Source: Glandiceps talaboti
Taxonomy: Eukaryota > Hemichordata > Enteropneusta > Spengelidae
Length of the DNA: 64,000 nucleotides
Direction: 5' to 3'
Assembly (NCBI RefSeq): GCF_964340395.1
Contig: NC_135562.1
Coordinates: forward strand, 1,521,001 to 1,585,000
A program made the position numbers and the translations under genes. The notes under the pieces were generated by a model. It worked only from the letters and a program-made list of their open reading frames with translations. It ran no database searches and was not told the origin of the DNA. This document shows, one piece after another, positions 22,401-36,111 of this stretch. Numbering within the stretch: position 1 is the first letter of the stretch; each line of letters begins with the position of its first letter.

Positions 22401-23285
22401 CAGTGAGACAGGATACAAATAGTGTAACAAATATAATATGGTCCGCGAATCTTTTCAGTGACAGATCCAATTTTCATTTTCATTCTCATGCAAAAGATAT
22501 AGAGAGGAGTAAGTGTGCAAGGAACATATAGTACTTAAATATATGATGCATATATAGAACGTAACAAAGGTGACAATAACAACCCTGTGTAGTCTTCTTT
22601 AATTACACTACAATAATTATGATACGAATTTTGCTATGGAATGGTGAATCTATAATTTCATTGCTTTTTACGAGTTTTTAAGAATCGGAAGTTTAGATTT
22701 ATTGGTAATTTGAGAGTTTTTTCTCGAATACGTAAACAGAAGTTCAGGATCGGCAATGAAAGGCTAGTTGGGGTCGGCTAACCAGAACCAAACAATTATT
22801 TTTTAGGCCTTATCATAAATCTTACTACTGCGGAAACTGATAGACACAAACGAAAACTAGCGTTGTTTGATGTGATGGATTACGGAAGTAAGTGATGTTT
22901 GTGCCTCTGTTGTAATCACAAATAAATTTAGTTTGTGTTGTCTTAGTTAGCTGAATCCGTTGTTTCCACTTTCGTATCTTTTGTCTCCACACCATACATC
23001 GTATATAAGTGTATCCTTTGTTCATTACTTTCAATAAAAGTTCATTAACAGTTCGTTGACAGTTGTTTCATATATTTAATATGACAACAACGACAACCAC
23101 GGGACTTGGATCTCTTTCGTTCCGTATTGTGTTGATTCTGCAATCTTAACAAGTACATTGAAAGCAAATATGAAAAGACTTCAAATTTGGAGCGACCTCG
23201 GTTGTTATAACATAATTACCAAATAAAACATAGAAAAGTATACTTCAAAAGTATCAAATATAGTCAAACAAATATACTTTACTTT
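22401..23285. other. Intergenic DNA with no recognised feature
   Basis: AT-rich; short frames only. Confidence 0.5.
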
Positions 23286-23290
23286 ATTAA

Positions 23291-23336
23291 TGTTGATGTG
23301 ATGTGATGTGATGTGATGTGATGTGATGTGATGTGC
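23291..23336. repeat. (GATGT)n pentanucleotide microsatellite
   Basis: Eight or so perfect GATGT units, the only pentanucleotide array in the window. Confidence 0.97.
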
Positions 23337-23469
23337 AGCTGTAAAACAAAGTATCGATGTCGAACATATAAGAGCTGAACACAAAGGAGAAATAAATAAA
23401 CAAGCCAAGAAGACAAATACGATTATACCATGCACTAGCAAGATTCAACAAAAGATATGGGATATATAC

Positions 23470-23770
23470 TATGTTCGTTCTACGTCACGACAACGCGTGT
23501 CTACGTCATTGGTTCCGCTGTGTTCGACATATGAGTCAAAACGTTTAACATTGCCAATACTTTCTCCAATTTCTTTTTCAAATAATGCTGACGGTGCTAT
23601 AATTATATTATTCCCCAATATTTTCCTTCATTCAGCCGGAAAACACTCATGACCTGAGGGTTGTCACTACTCGTCTAGCGACTCGTAGTGACAAGGGCCC
23701 CTTAGGCCTAGGGTATTCATATTTTCCTTAGCTGAACGAAGATAATATCTTATTACATCTTAAAGCTTTT
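23470..23770. mobile_element. Hairpin MITE, family C, copy 2
   Basis: CTTCATTCAGCCGGAAAACA on the left faces ATTTTCCTTAGCTGAACGAAG on the right, with a core GTCACTACTCGTCTAGCGAC resembling that at 17647-17668. Flanking CATATGAGTCAAAACGTTTA is shared, inverted, with copy 1. Confidence 0.75.
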
Positions 23771-24345
23771 CAGTTGTGTCGTGTCTGCTAGCTTTATCCT
23801 AGGCATATAATCCAAATTGTAATGATATTTACAACCCCATGATGACGGAGCCTTAAGCTTAGGAGAGATACTACAAACAAACAATAAATCTCATACGTCA
23901 TTCGATGACTCCGGTTGTCAAGAGACAGATATATTTTTGAATCTAACAGTCAATGATTGTTTGCGAAGATACGCCAACATTTACAGATGAAAGAAGTGAA
24001 GAAATTGATTAAGCCTACGAGAGATTGATTGATTGTTTCTTGTAGAAATGTAATTATGTGAGTTCGTGAAAAGTCATTTCAACTGAGTAATTGGTGTGAG
24101 TAATTGTTGTATAGTCCTATTATTATTCATTTTATGTTCTCCCATTCGTTGTTGTGTAGTGACGCTCTGATTTCTGATATTTTTATTTTCGATAGTTTGA
24201 TATCAAAACAAGAAATGTGATACTTTTTCAATTTAAAAAAAATTACAATTGAAGTGGAATTGAGAACCATGAAATATTACACTAGTATTTAAAAAAACCC
24301 TACCGAACCTTAATATCAGTGTGAACAAGGCGTACATTTATGTAC
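23771..24345. other. Intergenic DNA with no recognised feature
   Basis: No supportable gene or RNA. Confidence 0.5.
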
Positions 24346-24349
24346 TGAA

Positions 24350-24468
24350 TTATGTATGTATGTATGTATGTATGTATGTATGTATGTATGTATGTATGTA
24401 TGTATGTATGTATGTATGTATGTGTATGTATGTATGTGTATGTGTGTATGTATGTATGTGTATGTGTG

Positions 24469-24500
<32 letters not shown>

Positions 24501-24700
24501 TGTATGTATATATGTATGTATAGATGTGTGTGTATAATGTATATGTATATGTGTGTGTATGTATGTATGTATGTATGTATGTATGTATGTATGTATGTAT
24601 GTATGTATGTATGTATGTATGTATGTATGTATGTATGTGTGTGTGTGTCTGTGTGTGTGTCTTTCTGTGTGTGTGTGTTTGTTTGTTTGTTTGTTTGTAC
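24350..24700. repeat. (ATGT)n compound microsatellite with (GT)n and (TTTG)n end
   Basis: About 350 bp, mostly ATGT, with GT-rich interruptions around 24422-24475 and 24525-24560, ending in GT and TTTG blocks. Confidence 0.97.
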
Positions 24701-24854
24701 TGAAGTGAAGTCATACACATGAGTGTATGCACTATTTGATTGACATTTATAGGAACAATTAATTGATTTTATAGTTGAAAATGGCTGAATCACTTATTTT
24801 TGTAAACCTCATGATGAGATTATTAAGTATTAGCCTGTTTAGCAATTTAACTGA

Positions 24855-24966
24855 GGTCAACAATATGACTAAATTACTAACTTCTGAATGGTAGTCAACG
24901 ATATGACTAAACTATTGACTTCTGGATGGAAGTCAACAATATTACTAAACTATTGACTTCTGAATC
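24855..24966. repeat. 38-bp tandem repeat, three copies
   Basis: Units share GTCAACGATATGACTAAACT and ATTGACTTCTGGATGGAA with a few substitutions. Confidence 0.85.
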
Positions 24967-26700
24967 AATATATTTTAATGAGAGCCATTTCAGTGACGTG
25001 TTCTTTTTCTGCAACAACACATTACTGACATTACGATTCTAGAGCAATTGTAATGCTGGTAAGATGGGTTAAAATGGGAAACCAATCATGATTAGAGGTG
25101 GAAGACTGGGCATAATTGCTTCCATTCATGAGACCATTTGCGAAATTTCTTTCGCTACAAAATTCACAAGCGTTATCGTTTAACACTATTGACGTTGTTT
25201 TTGATCGTATAGCTTAGCCACGTGTACTGCCTTTAGGAATTACTGGCCCACAAACATATTACAAATACACTTTGATGAAATGTAAAGAAAACTACTTTAA
25301 TCGCTTACAACTACTGTAATGGAATGGATTGAATGTGAAGAAGTACAGTCTCTCTTGTGAAGTGAATCGAATCCGTGGAGATCACTGTAAGCTTTGCCGG
25401 TGTTGAATAGAAACCCCATGAATTGATTTTCAACTCAGCAAATTAGCAAACGTTACTACCTCTGTATCCTCAATACATTCTGTCTCCAGATACACAGATA
25501 TCTATTGGGAACATTACATGTACGGATATTGCCTGCCATAAAACATATTTAGCTTATGAATGTTTATATACACTTGAAATTATGTCTTCTAGCGGAATTA
25601 ATTATCCTTTCAAACAAGCACAATTGGCAGAACAACATTGCCTGAAAAATGAATGAATTACGTTTAGGATTCGTTTACCTGATTAATGTTTCAAATACAC
25701 ATCTTACTATATATCATTCAAATATATTGCCCTAAGTATGAACACTTTGAGGACTATATTTATGATATTCAAACCTGTTTAAAATAAATTACTTTTTGAA
25801 AGTTTATGCAATTCTTTCGGCATGTTGTCGAAGAAAATGAAAGTGCTGCACAGAAGCACTAATGACATTAGGTTTTGTAGAAAGTAACGATTGTGTTTTG
25901 TAAGAACAGGTTCAATATGTTTTAGAGTCGCTTTGAAATCATATCTGAGTAATTTGATTAATCATTTTGGGTGAATGAAATCCAGTAATATTTTAATATG
26001 ACTACAGAGAGAAAACTAATTGATGATTTTTATAATGATTTAAATAAAATAGCAACAATACGCAACATTTGACGGTATGTAGAACTTGAGTGTGCATTTG
26101 ACTTCATGATCGCCTCCACGTCTTGAAGCCTGGTGAGTCATATGCTTACCGTTCCAAAGTGCAAGATGTGGTCTCAATATCAAACAAACACCCAACACCT
26201 TTGTCTTTACAACAAATTATAATAATGAGCCATTCTTTACAAATTAGCACCTCAGAACATGAAATGAAAGGTTAGTAGAAACCATGCATATCCCGATGTC
26301 AAAACAGCATCTATTGTTCTTACAAAAACGCAAATGTGAATTTTAACATGAATGTAACGCTAGGATATTTGGCGGGGACGTACATGTATCATAAACGAAA
26401 CATTGGAATTGTTTTCATGGTGAAATACGTGATATTCCATTTAAAAAAGAAATGCAAACACTTTTTTCTTCAAATATATTCCGTACTGTAATGCATACCA
26501 GCTCTTTCATACATGAAACTTTATAATGATTCTTTTTTTTCCTTGATAATATTGATATAAGGTATTAATTAATTACTGCTATGTATACTAGTTATCTGAA
26601 TGGTTAGACTCCATTAGTTTATATCTAAATATTTTCTAACTTCTCTCTTCCTCTTTTGAAACGTTCCTTCCTCCCTTCCTTCCTTCCTTCATTCATCAAT
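24967..26700. other. Intergenic DNA with no recognised feature
   Basis: No exon or RNA gene seen. A short TTCC tract lies at 26664-26690. Confidence 0.5.
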
Positions 26701-26701
26701 T

Positions 26702-26803
<102 letters not shown>

Positions 26804-26861
26804 ACTCGGTGAGTATCAATCTGCTATAAGACAGTGCTCTATACCGCAGTGGCAGAGCGTA

Positions 26862-26996
26862 ATAGTTTTGGTAGTACTGGAACTCTTTCTTGGGTGTAAC
26901 TCGGAGTTTCACGCATACTCTGAGTGTCTGATGATCGCAATATGCGTGAAACTCCGAGTTACACCCAAGAAAGAGTTCCAGTACTACCAAAACTAT
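26862..26996. mobile_element. Perfect 56-bp hairpin (foldback element)
   Basis: The arms 26862-26917 and 26941-26996 appear perfectly complementary (left starts ATAGTTTTGGTAGTACTGGA, right ends TCCAGTACTACCAAAACTAT), with a 23-bp loop. AT dinucleotides lie on both sides, suggesting insertion into an (AT)n tract. Perfect pairing over this length suits a recent foldback element better than a microRNA precursor, which normally has bulges. Confidence 0.9.
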
Positions 26997-27009
26997 ATAT
27001 ATATGTATA

Positions 27010-28525
27010 TATATTAGATATGTATCCATTATTTATAGGCAAAAGTATGAGAATCAAAACAACCTCATTTTCATTCTTTTTACTTTCACTTTTACATTCT
27101 TTTTTGATTTTGAAAGTCTTGAATTATTGATATATTAGTGTGATATATTAGTTATATTCCATGTCCATGAAACTCATCGTATACATAGAGCAACTAAAAT
27201 GAAGTGCAGAATCGTAGGAAAGGTAAAGAATATGCAGTAAATATCACAAAAGTTTGTGGTACATGACGATGACAAGAGACTGAAGTTCTAAGTGTTGTTA
27301 CAATCATGTTATAATCAAACAAAGCATACATCTGTTGGGACACATAATCAATTTAAATTACAAAGGACCGGATAATTGAAATAAGACCGTCTTAGAGAGA
27401 ATTAACACACAGAGATTGGACAGAAGTGCCGTAGGGTCGATTTAAGTGAAAAATCCTATTTTCTGTCTTAAGTCAAACATAACAAACTTGAAGAATTCCT
27501 AAATTGGAACACTGTTGGAGCGAAAAGAAATCAGACAGATTTATTTTGCTATTATCACCTTCACCAAACTTGTTATTGAGCAGACATCCTGTCTGCAAAC
27601 GCTAATGGTAGTTGAAGAAATGTTGGGTTCTCTGTCTTGTTCTCAAAATATTACTCTTCTGATAATACTTCTAATAATCGACAGAAAAATCCAAGATAAA
27701 GTTTTCCATTAAGCAAAGAATGTCTTAAATGGAATAGTTTATTTTTAATAAGATTGTTTTGGTCACCCATAGGCATTGCTATGTTGACGTCAGTGCTTTG
27801 ATTATGTAGTTAATCAAATATTTATCTTAGAATGATTTACTTACAGTTGTTCATAAATGTAATAATAAAAAAACTGCTTTCATCAAACTATGTTCAATCA
27901 TTCTCTAACTGAGTAGATCTGCGTCCAATTTTACAGGTAATGTATATCATTATATTTCATTCAATAAACTATGTATGTAATCTAGTGTGCATCCTTTCCA
28001 GCCAGGGGAATGATACTACCGTAGAAAGACGAGCATGTCCAATGTTATACAAACATACCTCGTTGACCTAAAGGAAAAGTCCAGTCAGGCTTACCTTTAG
28101 TACACTTGTATTGTTTTACTGCTGTCAACTTACATACATGATTACATACTCAACCTTGAAATATTGTAAATACTTGACATGTAATCAGCCATTTTTGGGA
28201 TTTCCTGCAAGGGTTTATAGAACAATGTCTCGTGACGGCATCACGAATCCTAGTTGGTGCCGTGTTGTCGTTCTACGCCAAATAGTACACACACTGTTAA
28301 TGACTTCAACCCTAATTTAGACAAATAAAGGGTATTCATCATTTGACTGACGACTAGGGTCTTTCATTGCACAAAATTAATAGATAATATCTGTATCTGA
28401 TGGTTTATATCGTTTTAGATGCTAACATCCATGTGTTGAAATATATTATTTTACGGATTAGTTAATATAAGTAGAAATATATACTTTTCAAAATAACCGT
28501 TAAAATAGAACTTTCATATTTTTTG
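27010..28525. other. Intergenic DNA with no recognised feature
   Basis: Frames at 27515-27712 and 28111-28320 have no family motif or splice context. Confidence 0.5.
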
Positions 28526-28534
28526 GCAATCATG

Positions 28535-28560
28535 TTGGTGGCGGTGGTGGTGGTGATGAC

Positions 28561-28622
<62 letters not shown>

Positions 28623-28648
28623 CGACGACGACGACGACGACGACGACG
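28535..28648. repeat. (GGT)-(GAT)n-(GAC)n trinucleotide microsatellite
   Basis: A short GGT lead, about 60 bp of GAT and about 28 bp of GAC, with a sharp block boundary at 28621. Confidence 0.97.
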
Positions 28649-28699
28649 CCGTTCATAATGACGATGATGATAATGACGGTGTTGTTGTTGTTGCCATTG

Positions 28700-30230
28700 T
28701 TCTTGTTGTTTTTCTTGATCTTGTTCTAGTTTTGTTTTGTTGTTGTTTATTTATTTATGAACTTTCTTGTCATCATCAGCCTATAGTCACTAGAATTGCG
28801 CAGGAAAATCTTTCAGTTCAGTTCAGCGAAATGTGTTAGTCGTCAATCTAAGACATAGAATCAGCAGGGAAGATTTAAAGAATAATACTGAATCGCTTAG
28901 TTCCTTTGACTCAAGACCTCTGAGAACGTAAAGGTCTACTCAATTGACCAAACCACGCTGTAGCACGATGTAAGTTATCTTTCTATGTATACATAAGCCA
29001 TGAGCACACACATTCCTCGTTCAAATAGTTTCTTAATAGCCTTAGATTTTACATTCTGCTAACACACGATTTTGATTAGCCCGTTTGTACATAACAGCAG
29101 GAGTAGAACTCTCAGAGCTGATAATATTCTCTCATTGATACGGTTTTTGGTTTCTTTAGTTGGCAAACTGGACAACAAGAACGCGATTTTACTAGCTGCG
29201 CCGTGATATATGATTGCAAATGTCAACCCTATCGATTTCAATCAAACAGCCAATAATAGTCGTAATCTTAATGTTGATGTAACTCAGCAGGAAACACTAT
29301 TTTATTTCTTCGACAGTGTGGAAGTTGTGTCAATAAGGGATGTCTGTATCTTATTGATGAAGTGATTACTTCTTAATAGACAAAATTTATGTCAAATTTT
29401 CAGATATAACTAGCGTCCATTTTAATCATCCTCTTGCGAGATATATGTTGAACAGTCTTCAAATTTGGCGTACATTGCCTTAATCAAAGAGTGATTTGGA
29501 TGGTGTATCCTCAAATGCATGTATGTTGCTGTAAAGTAGTTATGTAAGACGTGGACCACTTTAGTTGTAAAGTGTTGTCTTTCACCTACATTTAATCAAT
29601 ATAAAGTTCATATGCACATGTCTTTGCAATGTCACCACTTGATTTGTGTGGGCATTAGGGGTTTACTTTAACAGAAAACATTTTGAATTGAATTCCTTTA
29701 ACGACCTTTGATTGATGACTTTGTAATTGATTCGCTGAAAGTGATTGGCAAAGTCAGGTTCATTTGGCTATAACGTGTAACAGACACATGTCAAGCAGAA
29801 TAGATTATCCAACAGTCAATGCTATATAATGATACTTTGCTGAATCTCCTTTCTCTACACATTTCTATCCTTATATATCGAGATATCCTACTCATACTTA
29901 TAGTTGAACAGAATATACTGCTTCTTATTATATAGTTGAATGATATACATCAAACATTTCTACTTACAGAGTCAAAATATTTATTGAAAGCGAATCCCAA
30001 TTTTCGATGACGTCCCATCCGCATCATGGGTTGCCTACAATTGTCATATCCGCTTTCCTGTTTGGGTAGTCTCTGTTTCTCTATCATCTGAATGTGCCTT
30101 AATATGCATCCCGTCTACTTCTCTAGGTTTGTCAATATTAGTGAGTCTGAATGTCTAGTCTTTCTTTACTTTCCATATGTTTGTCACTTTCTAACTAAAG
30201 CCATAGTGGCTACCTGGCGAACGCTTTGGT
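28700..30230. other. Intergenic DNA with no recognised feature
   Basis: No gene seen; short TTG runs at 28679-28745. Confidence 0.5.
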
Positions 30231-30237
30231 GAGTTGA

Positions 30238-30487
30238 TAGGGAACTTGCAATCCAGACTGAGCATGCTCAGACGAAAAGGACTGTGGGATTATCTGTGGT
30301 TATCGTAATACGTAATCTGGAGCGACTGATAAAATAGACCCCCCCCCCCCAGGTCAGGGTAACTATGAATTGATTATTTTTGGTTACACACGATGTAACA
30401 ATATTGCTTATAATACTAATTGATTAGTATTTATTATCACATTTCCCGTGATGCAACATTCAACATGGCGGGTTTGCAAGTTCCCTA
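30238..30487. mobile_element. 250-bp MITE with 14-bp perfect inverted ends
   Basis: The ends are TAGGGAACTTGCAA (30238-30251) and its exact complement TTGCAAGTTCCCTA (30474-30487). TTGA lies directly outside on both sides (30234-30237 and 30488-30491), a likely 4-bp target-site duplication; a 2-bp TA duplication with 12-bp ends is the alternative. The interior is non-coding and includes a run of C at about 30340-30350. Confidence 0.85.
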
Positions 30488-30491
30488 TTGA

Positions 30492-31900
30492 AAATATCGG
30501 TGCAATACGAAATAGAATTCATCAGTGAACTTAGACTGAATGTTTGCAGAGATGAGCTTTCACCATACTATTAATTTTAAGTCAAATAGAATCATTTCCA
30601 TTTTCTTTGTTGCAAATATTGAATAACCAATTAATTTGGATCTGAAAATTAGACACGAATGTAACGTTTCAATCTGTCTTCTATACACCATGATTACGCT
30701 ATAATTATTTTTTAACCGCTAATGCCTTAAAAGCCTGCAGAATAATATGTCCATAATTGATGGTAGTTGGTATCCTTGGTCCCTGTTCATGCTAGGTCGT
30801 AGATGGCTACCGTTCCTTTACGTTTTAACTAATTAACATGTTATTGTACTAGTATTTTGTTGGATTTACAATGCTAACAATACGCGTTGTATTCATACTT
30901 CTTATAAAGTCATAACTAAAATTCCTCAGTATCCATTACTCAAATTCCTACATAGATCAAAACTCATCATGGTGATTGCTGACACTACTTAAAACATAGA
31001 GGGCGGTCATGTTAATTGTACAGTACATTTCCGGGCATCTAAATTCATTGTAAATGTCATATCACATTAGTAACAAAAGCCGGCAGAAAAAAATGCTTTG
31101 ACTAACACCAGTCCCTCGGGAGATCTTTTTCCGAGTTTCTCTTTCTTCAAATGTTTTGATTTTGTTACTCATTTTTTAGTTTTGCGAAGGGAAATGTCCA
31201 CAACTCTTTTTCCTTTTTCCTAGTTACTAGTAGGCTCCCATGGGCTTAGGAATTAAACATACTGTTTCAAAAGCATCACTCACCAAGGTTCAATAAGGTT
31301 ATCATTTGACAACAATAACACAGATGTGTTTTAAAACAAAATCATTTTATTTAAATAAAGAATGAAAAAACCGGGAGGATTGAGCAAGTCCAGATGTGCT
31401 AAGTGTTTCTGATCGTAATATTCTTCATCTGTTTTATCCAGAAGTTAACCTTATTAAAATTATGCATACATGAAGTAAACCATTCGCAAAAGGGCACCGT
31501 ATCCGTTCCTTTGCAACATACAGCTTCTATGTTTTTGTATATGCAAATAAAATATTTGAAGATAACGCCATTGGGCTACTGGTTATACGATGTACGAAAA
31601 GAAATGGGGTTAATGTACGGCAGTGAAGTGATGTAATATTAGTACTAATTGAAACGATTTGAATCTCCTGATATACTATTTAAGACTTTCTTGCACCTGA
31701 TACTGTTGTAACAACGTGAAAGAAGTGTAATGATTCTGTAGGTGATGATCGTTATAAATTATTGAATGCAACCAATAAATATCATTCCTTAGAACACGGC
31801 TAAGGTAGCTAAAAATGAAAGTAGAATAATGATGCAGTGATGAAATGATAATATTGTAGAATACATTCTTTCTCTTCCTTCTCTAGATATAATACGCTAT
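30492..31900. other. Intergenic DNA with no recognised feature
   Basis: AT-rich; a 77-codon frame at 31403-31636 has no motif. Confidence 0.5.
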
Positions 31901-31914
31901 ACCACACTCAAGCC

Positions 31915-32175
31915 AAAGTAGTCACGTCACATGGAAAGAGGTATTACATATCACAACAACGTGTTTCTATGGCAATAATTCTCCCGTGATTAACGTATGG
32001 GTCAAACGTTCAAATATGATAATTTTCATACATTATTCTAGGTTTGCTTATATCACTCCTCCATATTTCGTTTCCTTCGGCTGTGAAATACGTATAAACA
32101 AGGTGTTCTATCACTTCTCGTATTCGACTCGCAGTGATAATGCCCCCTAGGTCACCCGTAATGCTATTATCTAAT
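31915..32175. mobile_element. Family C MITE, degenerate copy 3
   Basis: Shares TATGGGTCAAACGTT, a GTGTTTCTATGGCAATAATT block, and a CACTTCTCGTATTCGACTCG core followed by CAGTGATAATGCCCCCTAGG, aligned with the core of the copy at 23470-23770. The hairpin arms are eroded. Confidence 0.6.
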
Positions 32176-32502
32176 TGTCTAGTTGTCATCATCAGCAAGG
32201 ACCGTTCAAGCCATATTGTTTACCAGACTGAAATAGCAGAAATGAATACTTTGATTATATATTACACCTGTGAATCACAGACTTGAAAATGCACTATAGT
32301 TTGTTGAAACAACTCCAGAATCGATAGCAGGAGTATTTACAAATTTGAGTGAATAAATATGACCTTGTCAACTATGCTAAAAGTGAATGACATCGATGGA
32401 GCTTTTCGTTCCGTTTATGTCCTTTCAAAGATTAAGAATGTGGTAACGTTTATTTTTTTTGAAAATTGCTAGAAGAGAGTTTTATTCTAATGATCATTCT
32501 TG

Positions 32503-32912
32503 TAGGTAGCACGGTGTCTTTTTGTGGAGTCGAGGTAGTCGATTAGTTAATGATTCTGGCTAGAAACCTACAGGTCGTAGGGATTCTGGCTAGAAACCTA
32601 CGGGTCGCAGGTTCAAACCCCATCGCTGCCGGTTGTTTCTGAATGTTTAAAGAGCAAGATTGTACCCTAATCAACTACATGACTTGCAGCTAGTAGGATA
32701 GAGATTACAATGTGAATACATTTGTACTTTCATCCTACACGATAATAAAGCTAGGCTTGAATGGATTAATCGATTGTATGCTACCCGTTGAGTTCAAGAA
32801 CTGTAAAAGTCGTTGTGGCGTTTTAGGTCCATACATGAGTAATACTTGTAAAGAACTTTGAGCAGTGTGGGAAGGCGCTATATAAAACCAATATTATTAA
32901 CACAATTATTAC
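32503..32912 (+). mobile_element. tRNA-derived SINE
   Basis: GGTTCAAACCC at 32610-32620 is a near-consensus RNA polymerase III B box. GTCGATTAGTTAATG near 32539 sits where an A box would be. A 30-bp segment (GATTCTGGCTAGAAACCTAC) is duplicated between the boxes (32552 and 32582). The 3' end has TTGTAAAGAACTTTGAGCAG and GGCGCTATATAAAACC followed by ATTATTA-type sequence, the tail shared by many invertebrate and fish tRNA-SINEs and their LINE partners. Length is about 400 bp, plus orientation. Confidence 0.85.
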
Positions 32913-35900
32913 TATACATATATTGTCGTTCATGTTATTGTCTCTTTTCGTAATGGCTAAAACATGTATTGAATGTCTTGATATAATCCTTGAAAAAACA
33001 TTCAATTATATTTTCATTTTCAGTTTACACTGTCTACACTATTTGGCATGATCTACGAAGGTTATACTTGATCCAATATTTTGCTTTCCCTATATGTCTT
33101 TCCTATATCAAGTACGGCTTCGTCTCGTCACGTACGTCTTTTGCATCACAGCAAGACATGATGCTAATAACGTTATAACATACACGAACGTGTCGCATAT
33201 AATTAGCTACTACCCCCTTCTTTTCAAATCACTTTTTCCCACGACTTTTAATTTGCCTTATATGTCATCTAATTCCCAAAGAGTGTGCACCATAATGGTT
33301 TATAACCAACAAATTGTAATCTCTTTCTTTTAAGTCGGCGCCTTAGGAATGCATACGTTTCACTTTGACCCTAAAGCTGTTTCCAATCGATTTATATTTA
33401 ATAAATTTAAATAAACAACGAGAAATAGTAAATCCTCAGTAAACCCTCAGTACTTCACTACTCCCAAGTATTGATTCTATACAACTCACGTGGCGATTAT
33501 ATGTCATCTCAAACTATTCAACAACATGCATGCATATACTATATAAGTTAACGGACAAATCTTTACAAATGAAAATAGTTTCCAATTTGACACTAATAAT
33601 GTCACTGTTAATGACAGCCTGCATACATACATAATGTTTACATTGATATCAGACTTTGATAACTTCAGTGGAAACAATGCGTCACAATGATACTCGTATT
33701 TTACTTTCATTTCCATGAGTTGGCATAACAAATTAATCTACAAGGCATACCTGAAATATCTACCAAATTGTACTATCCAAAATAAAAATGTGTGTGTAAT
33801 AAACAATGTCGGCGATGTGAAATGTAAATTAGTGTAAAAACTTTAAAATATGGTCGAAAAATCTCAGACCTCTTTACGTCACTGTACACGATGGAATGCA
33901 CTGTGGGAAAATATAGTCTGTCTTGTGAGAATGATTTTAAGGTGCACAGAACTGAAATTAATAGTAAAGTTCTCAAAACTTACTCAATATCGTGTGAGGT
34001 TGACACTTTGACTTAATGTATTGGTTACCCCCAAAACCTAAAATACGTGTCTCGGTTAGTAACAAAGTCACTGTTCTCATACTTAACCACCCTTAGTACT
34101 AATGTCGGATCATAGTTAACTCTAAATATGTAAAATGTGTATCAATTATGTGCACTTTATGCGCTGGCTTTAGACAAACACTGGACTTTGGATTCAATTT
34201 CAGAATAACAGAGATTCAACATTTTCATCCATTCACATCAATAATAATGAGTTAAGTATTGTAAAGAAGGGAAATGAAATACAGAATTACTCTCATCATA
34301 TTGAACCAGATAGAAAGAACTTTCGAATGTATTGTGTTAAATTATAAACTATATAGTGATAACAAACATAGTCTAATTGTATTAGTTGGTGAGGGTCTGA
34401 TAAACAAAAATGGGATAACATAGTAATGATATAGCTGCGGTCTTGTTTTATGGTTTATAAATATTACACTACCCAATTTTTATTTGAATGCGGTGATTTG
34501 AAGAGCGGATAGGGATATAGATAATGTCCCTCGTGTCCATATTTGTTACACCTCCTAGGGAGAAGTTTCAGGTTTACTAGGTGCTTTAACTGTGCTGAAT
34601 TCACACACTATTAACGTTTTCAATCATCTTATCCATATGTAATTATCACTTATATGGGTATCTATTTATCAATTCCAGTTTGCAATAAAATCTGCACGTT
34701 ATGTTGTAAAAAAAGAGAATAGTGCAGCTAATACCTTAACGAACATTATCTTATTTGCTGATGAAAATGTAATTCTTCTGTAATACCGAATCACGTATGA
34801 GAATGAATATTGCAGCACGTCTTTGATGATGCTCCCTCGTCTCAAACAGTAAGACATTAGAGTCTCTTATAGATATCACCAAATGAGTTTTGTTTTACAC
34901 TTCATTGCAAACAACGTTAATTCCTTGGCAGATCCTAGATTATCAGTTAGTGTACAGTATAATAATCATCAGGACAGGATTATAGATCCTGATATTGTGA
35001 TAGATTGAAAAATATCCATCAGATGAGATTACATTGTCAAACTGATAATAAATTCTGTTGATAGATTAAGATGTAAGAGATCTCTAGTTCCGAATATGAA
35101 GCTAAACCGTGTTGAAATATACCACTGATTTGATTTTATCAAACATTGGGGTATGGTTAACATGTAATGATGTTTTAATCATGCACACTACATATGTGAC
35201 TTAAAATCTGAATTAGAATGAGTTGTGTAAAGCGCGATGTTCGTGTGGTTCATCCATCACTTGTATAGGCTGCTTAATATACGTTCAATTTCTCTGTGAT
35301 CATACCTATACCATAGAATTTTGTAGACAGAATGTAAAATGACACATTATAAAAACGAATTTAGAAGGAAGTAGTTTTTAATGTGTAGAATATTACAAGA
35401 CCTGTTTGGTATATTTAGAGTCAAATTAACATATATCATATGTAAGATGTTTCGAACTGAATACCATGAACTTTAGTTTTGTTTCACCATCAACGAATTA
35501 CTTACGAGTTAAGTCCCACAGTAATGAACTAACACGCGACCTCGTTATATTTAGTTAACAAAGCCGCAGTGAATAATTTACACGCAGTGTGATACCTTCA
35601 ATTACTTCGATAGAAGTCGGGGCATACACACACCAAGTAGTTTATATAATTGATATCGAGTTCTAACGTCCATTTTTTCAGCTTTAGATTCTAATTCTAG
35701 AGATTGCCATTTATGCAGAGATTTTTGCCATACATAATTATACATAAATATCTTAAATATATTCACTTTATATGGAGTAACACTATTAAACTTAACAGGT
35801 TCTCTTCATTATCACCAGCGTACACATTGTCAACATCAATATAATATGTCTACATACATAACCAATTAGTATTATCTAAATAACGGGTGTATCGTTTACG

Positions 35901-36105
35901 GCACTGTAGAAAGAGGAAACAAAATGGAGTAGTTCTTTTTACTTCGTATGTTTATATATAATTCAACTTTATTTCACATATATTTTAATGAACTTGATTG
36001 CAATAAAAGACAGGAAAAGAATTAACAAGCTACACAAATTACATACAACAATATCTATAAGTAATATCAACACTATGCTAAGTAATGATATATATAAATG
36101 TGTGT
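32913..36105. other. Intergenic DNA with no recognised feature
   Basis: Over 3 kb of AT-rich sequence with no supportable gene, RNA or repeat. Confidence 0.45.
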
Positions 36106-36111
36106 ATATGT

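Noticed and set aside
26862-26996. Possible microRNA precursor
   Set aside because: The stem is perfect over 56 bp and flanked by AT repeats, more like a foldback transposon; no bulges typical of pre-miRNA.
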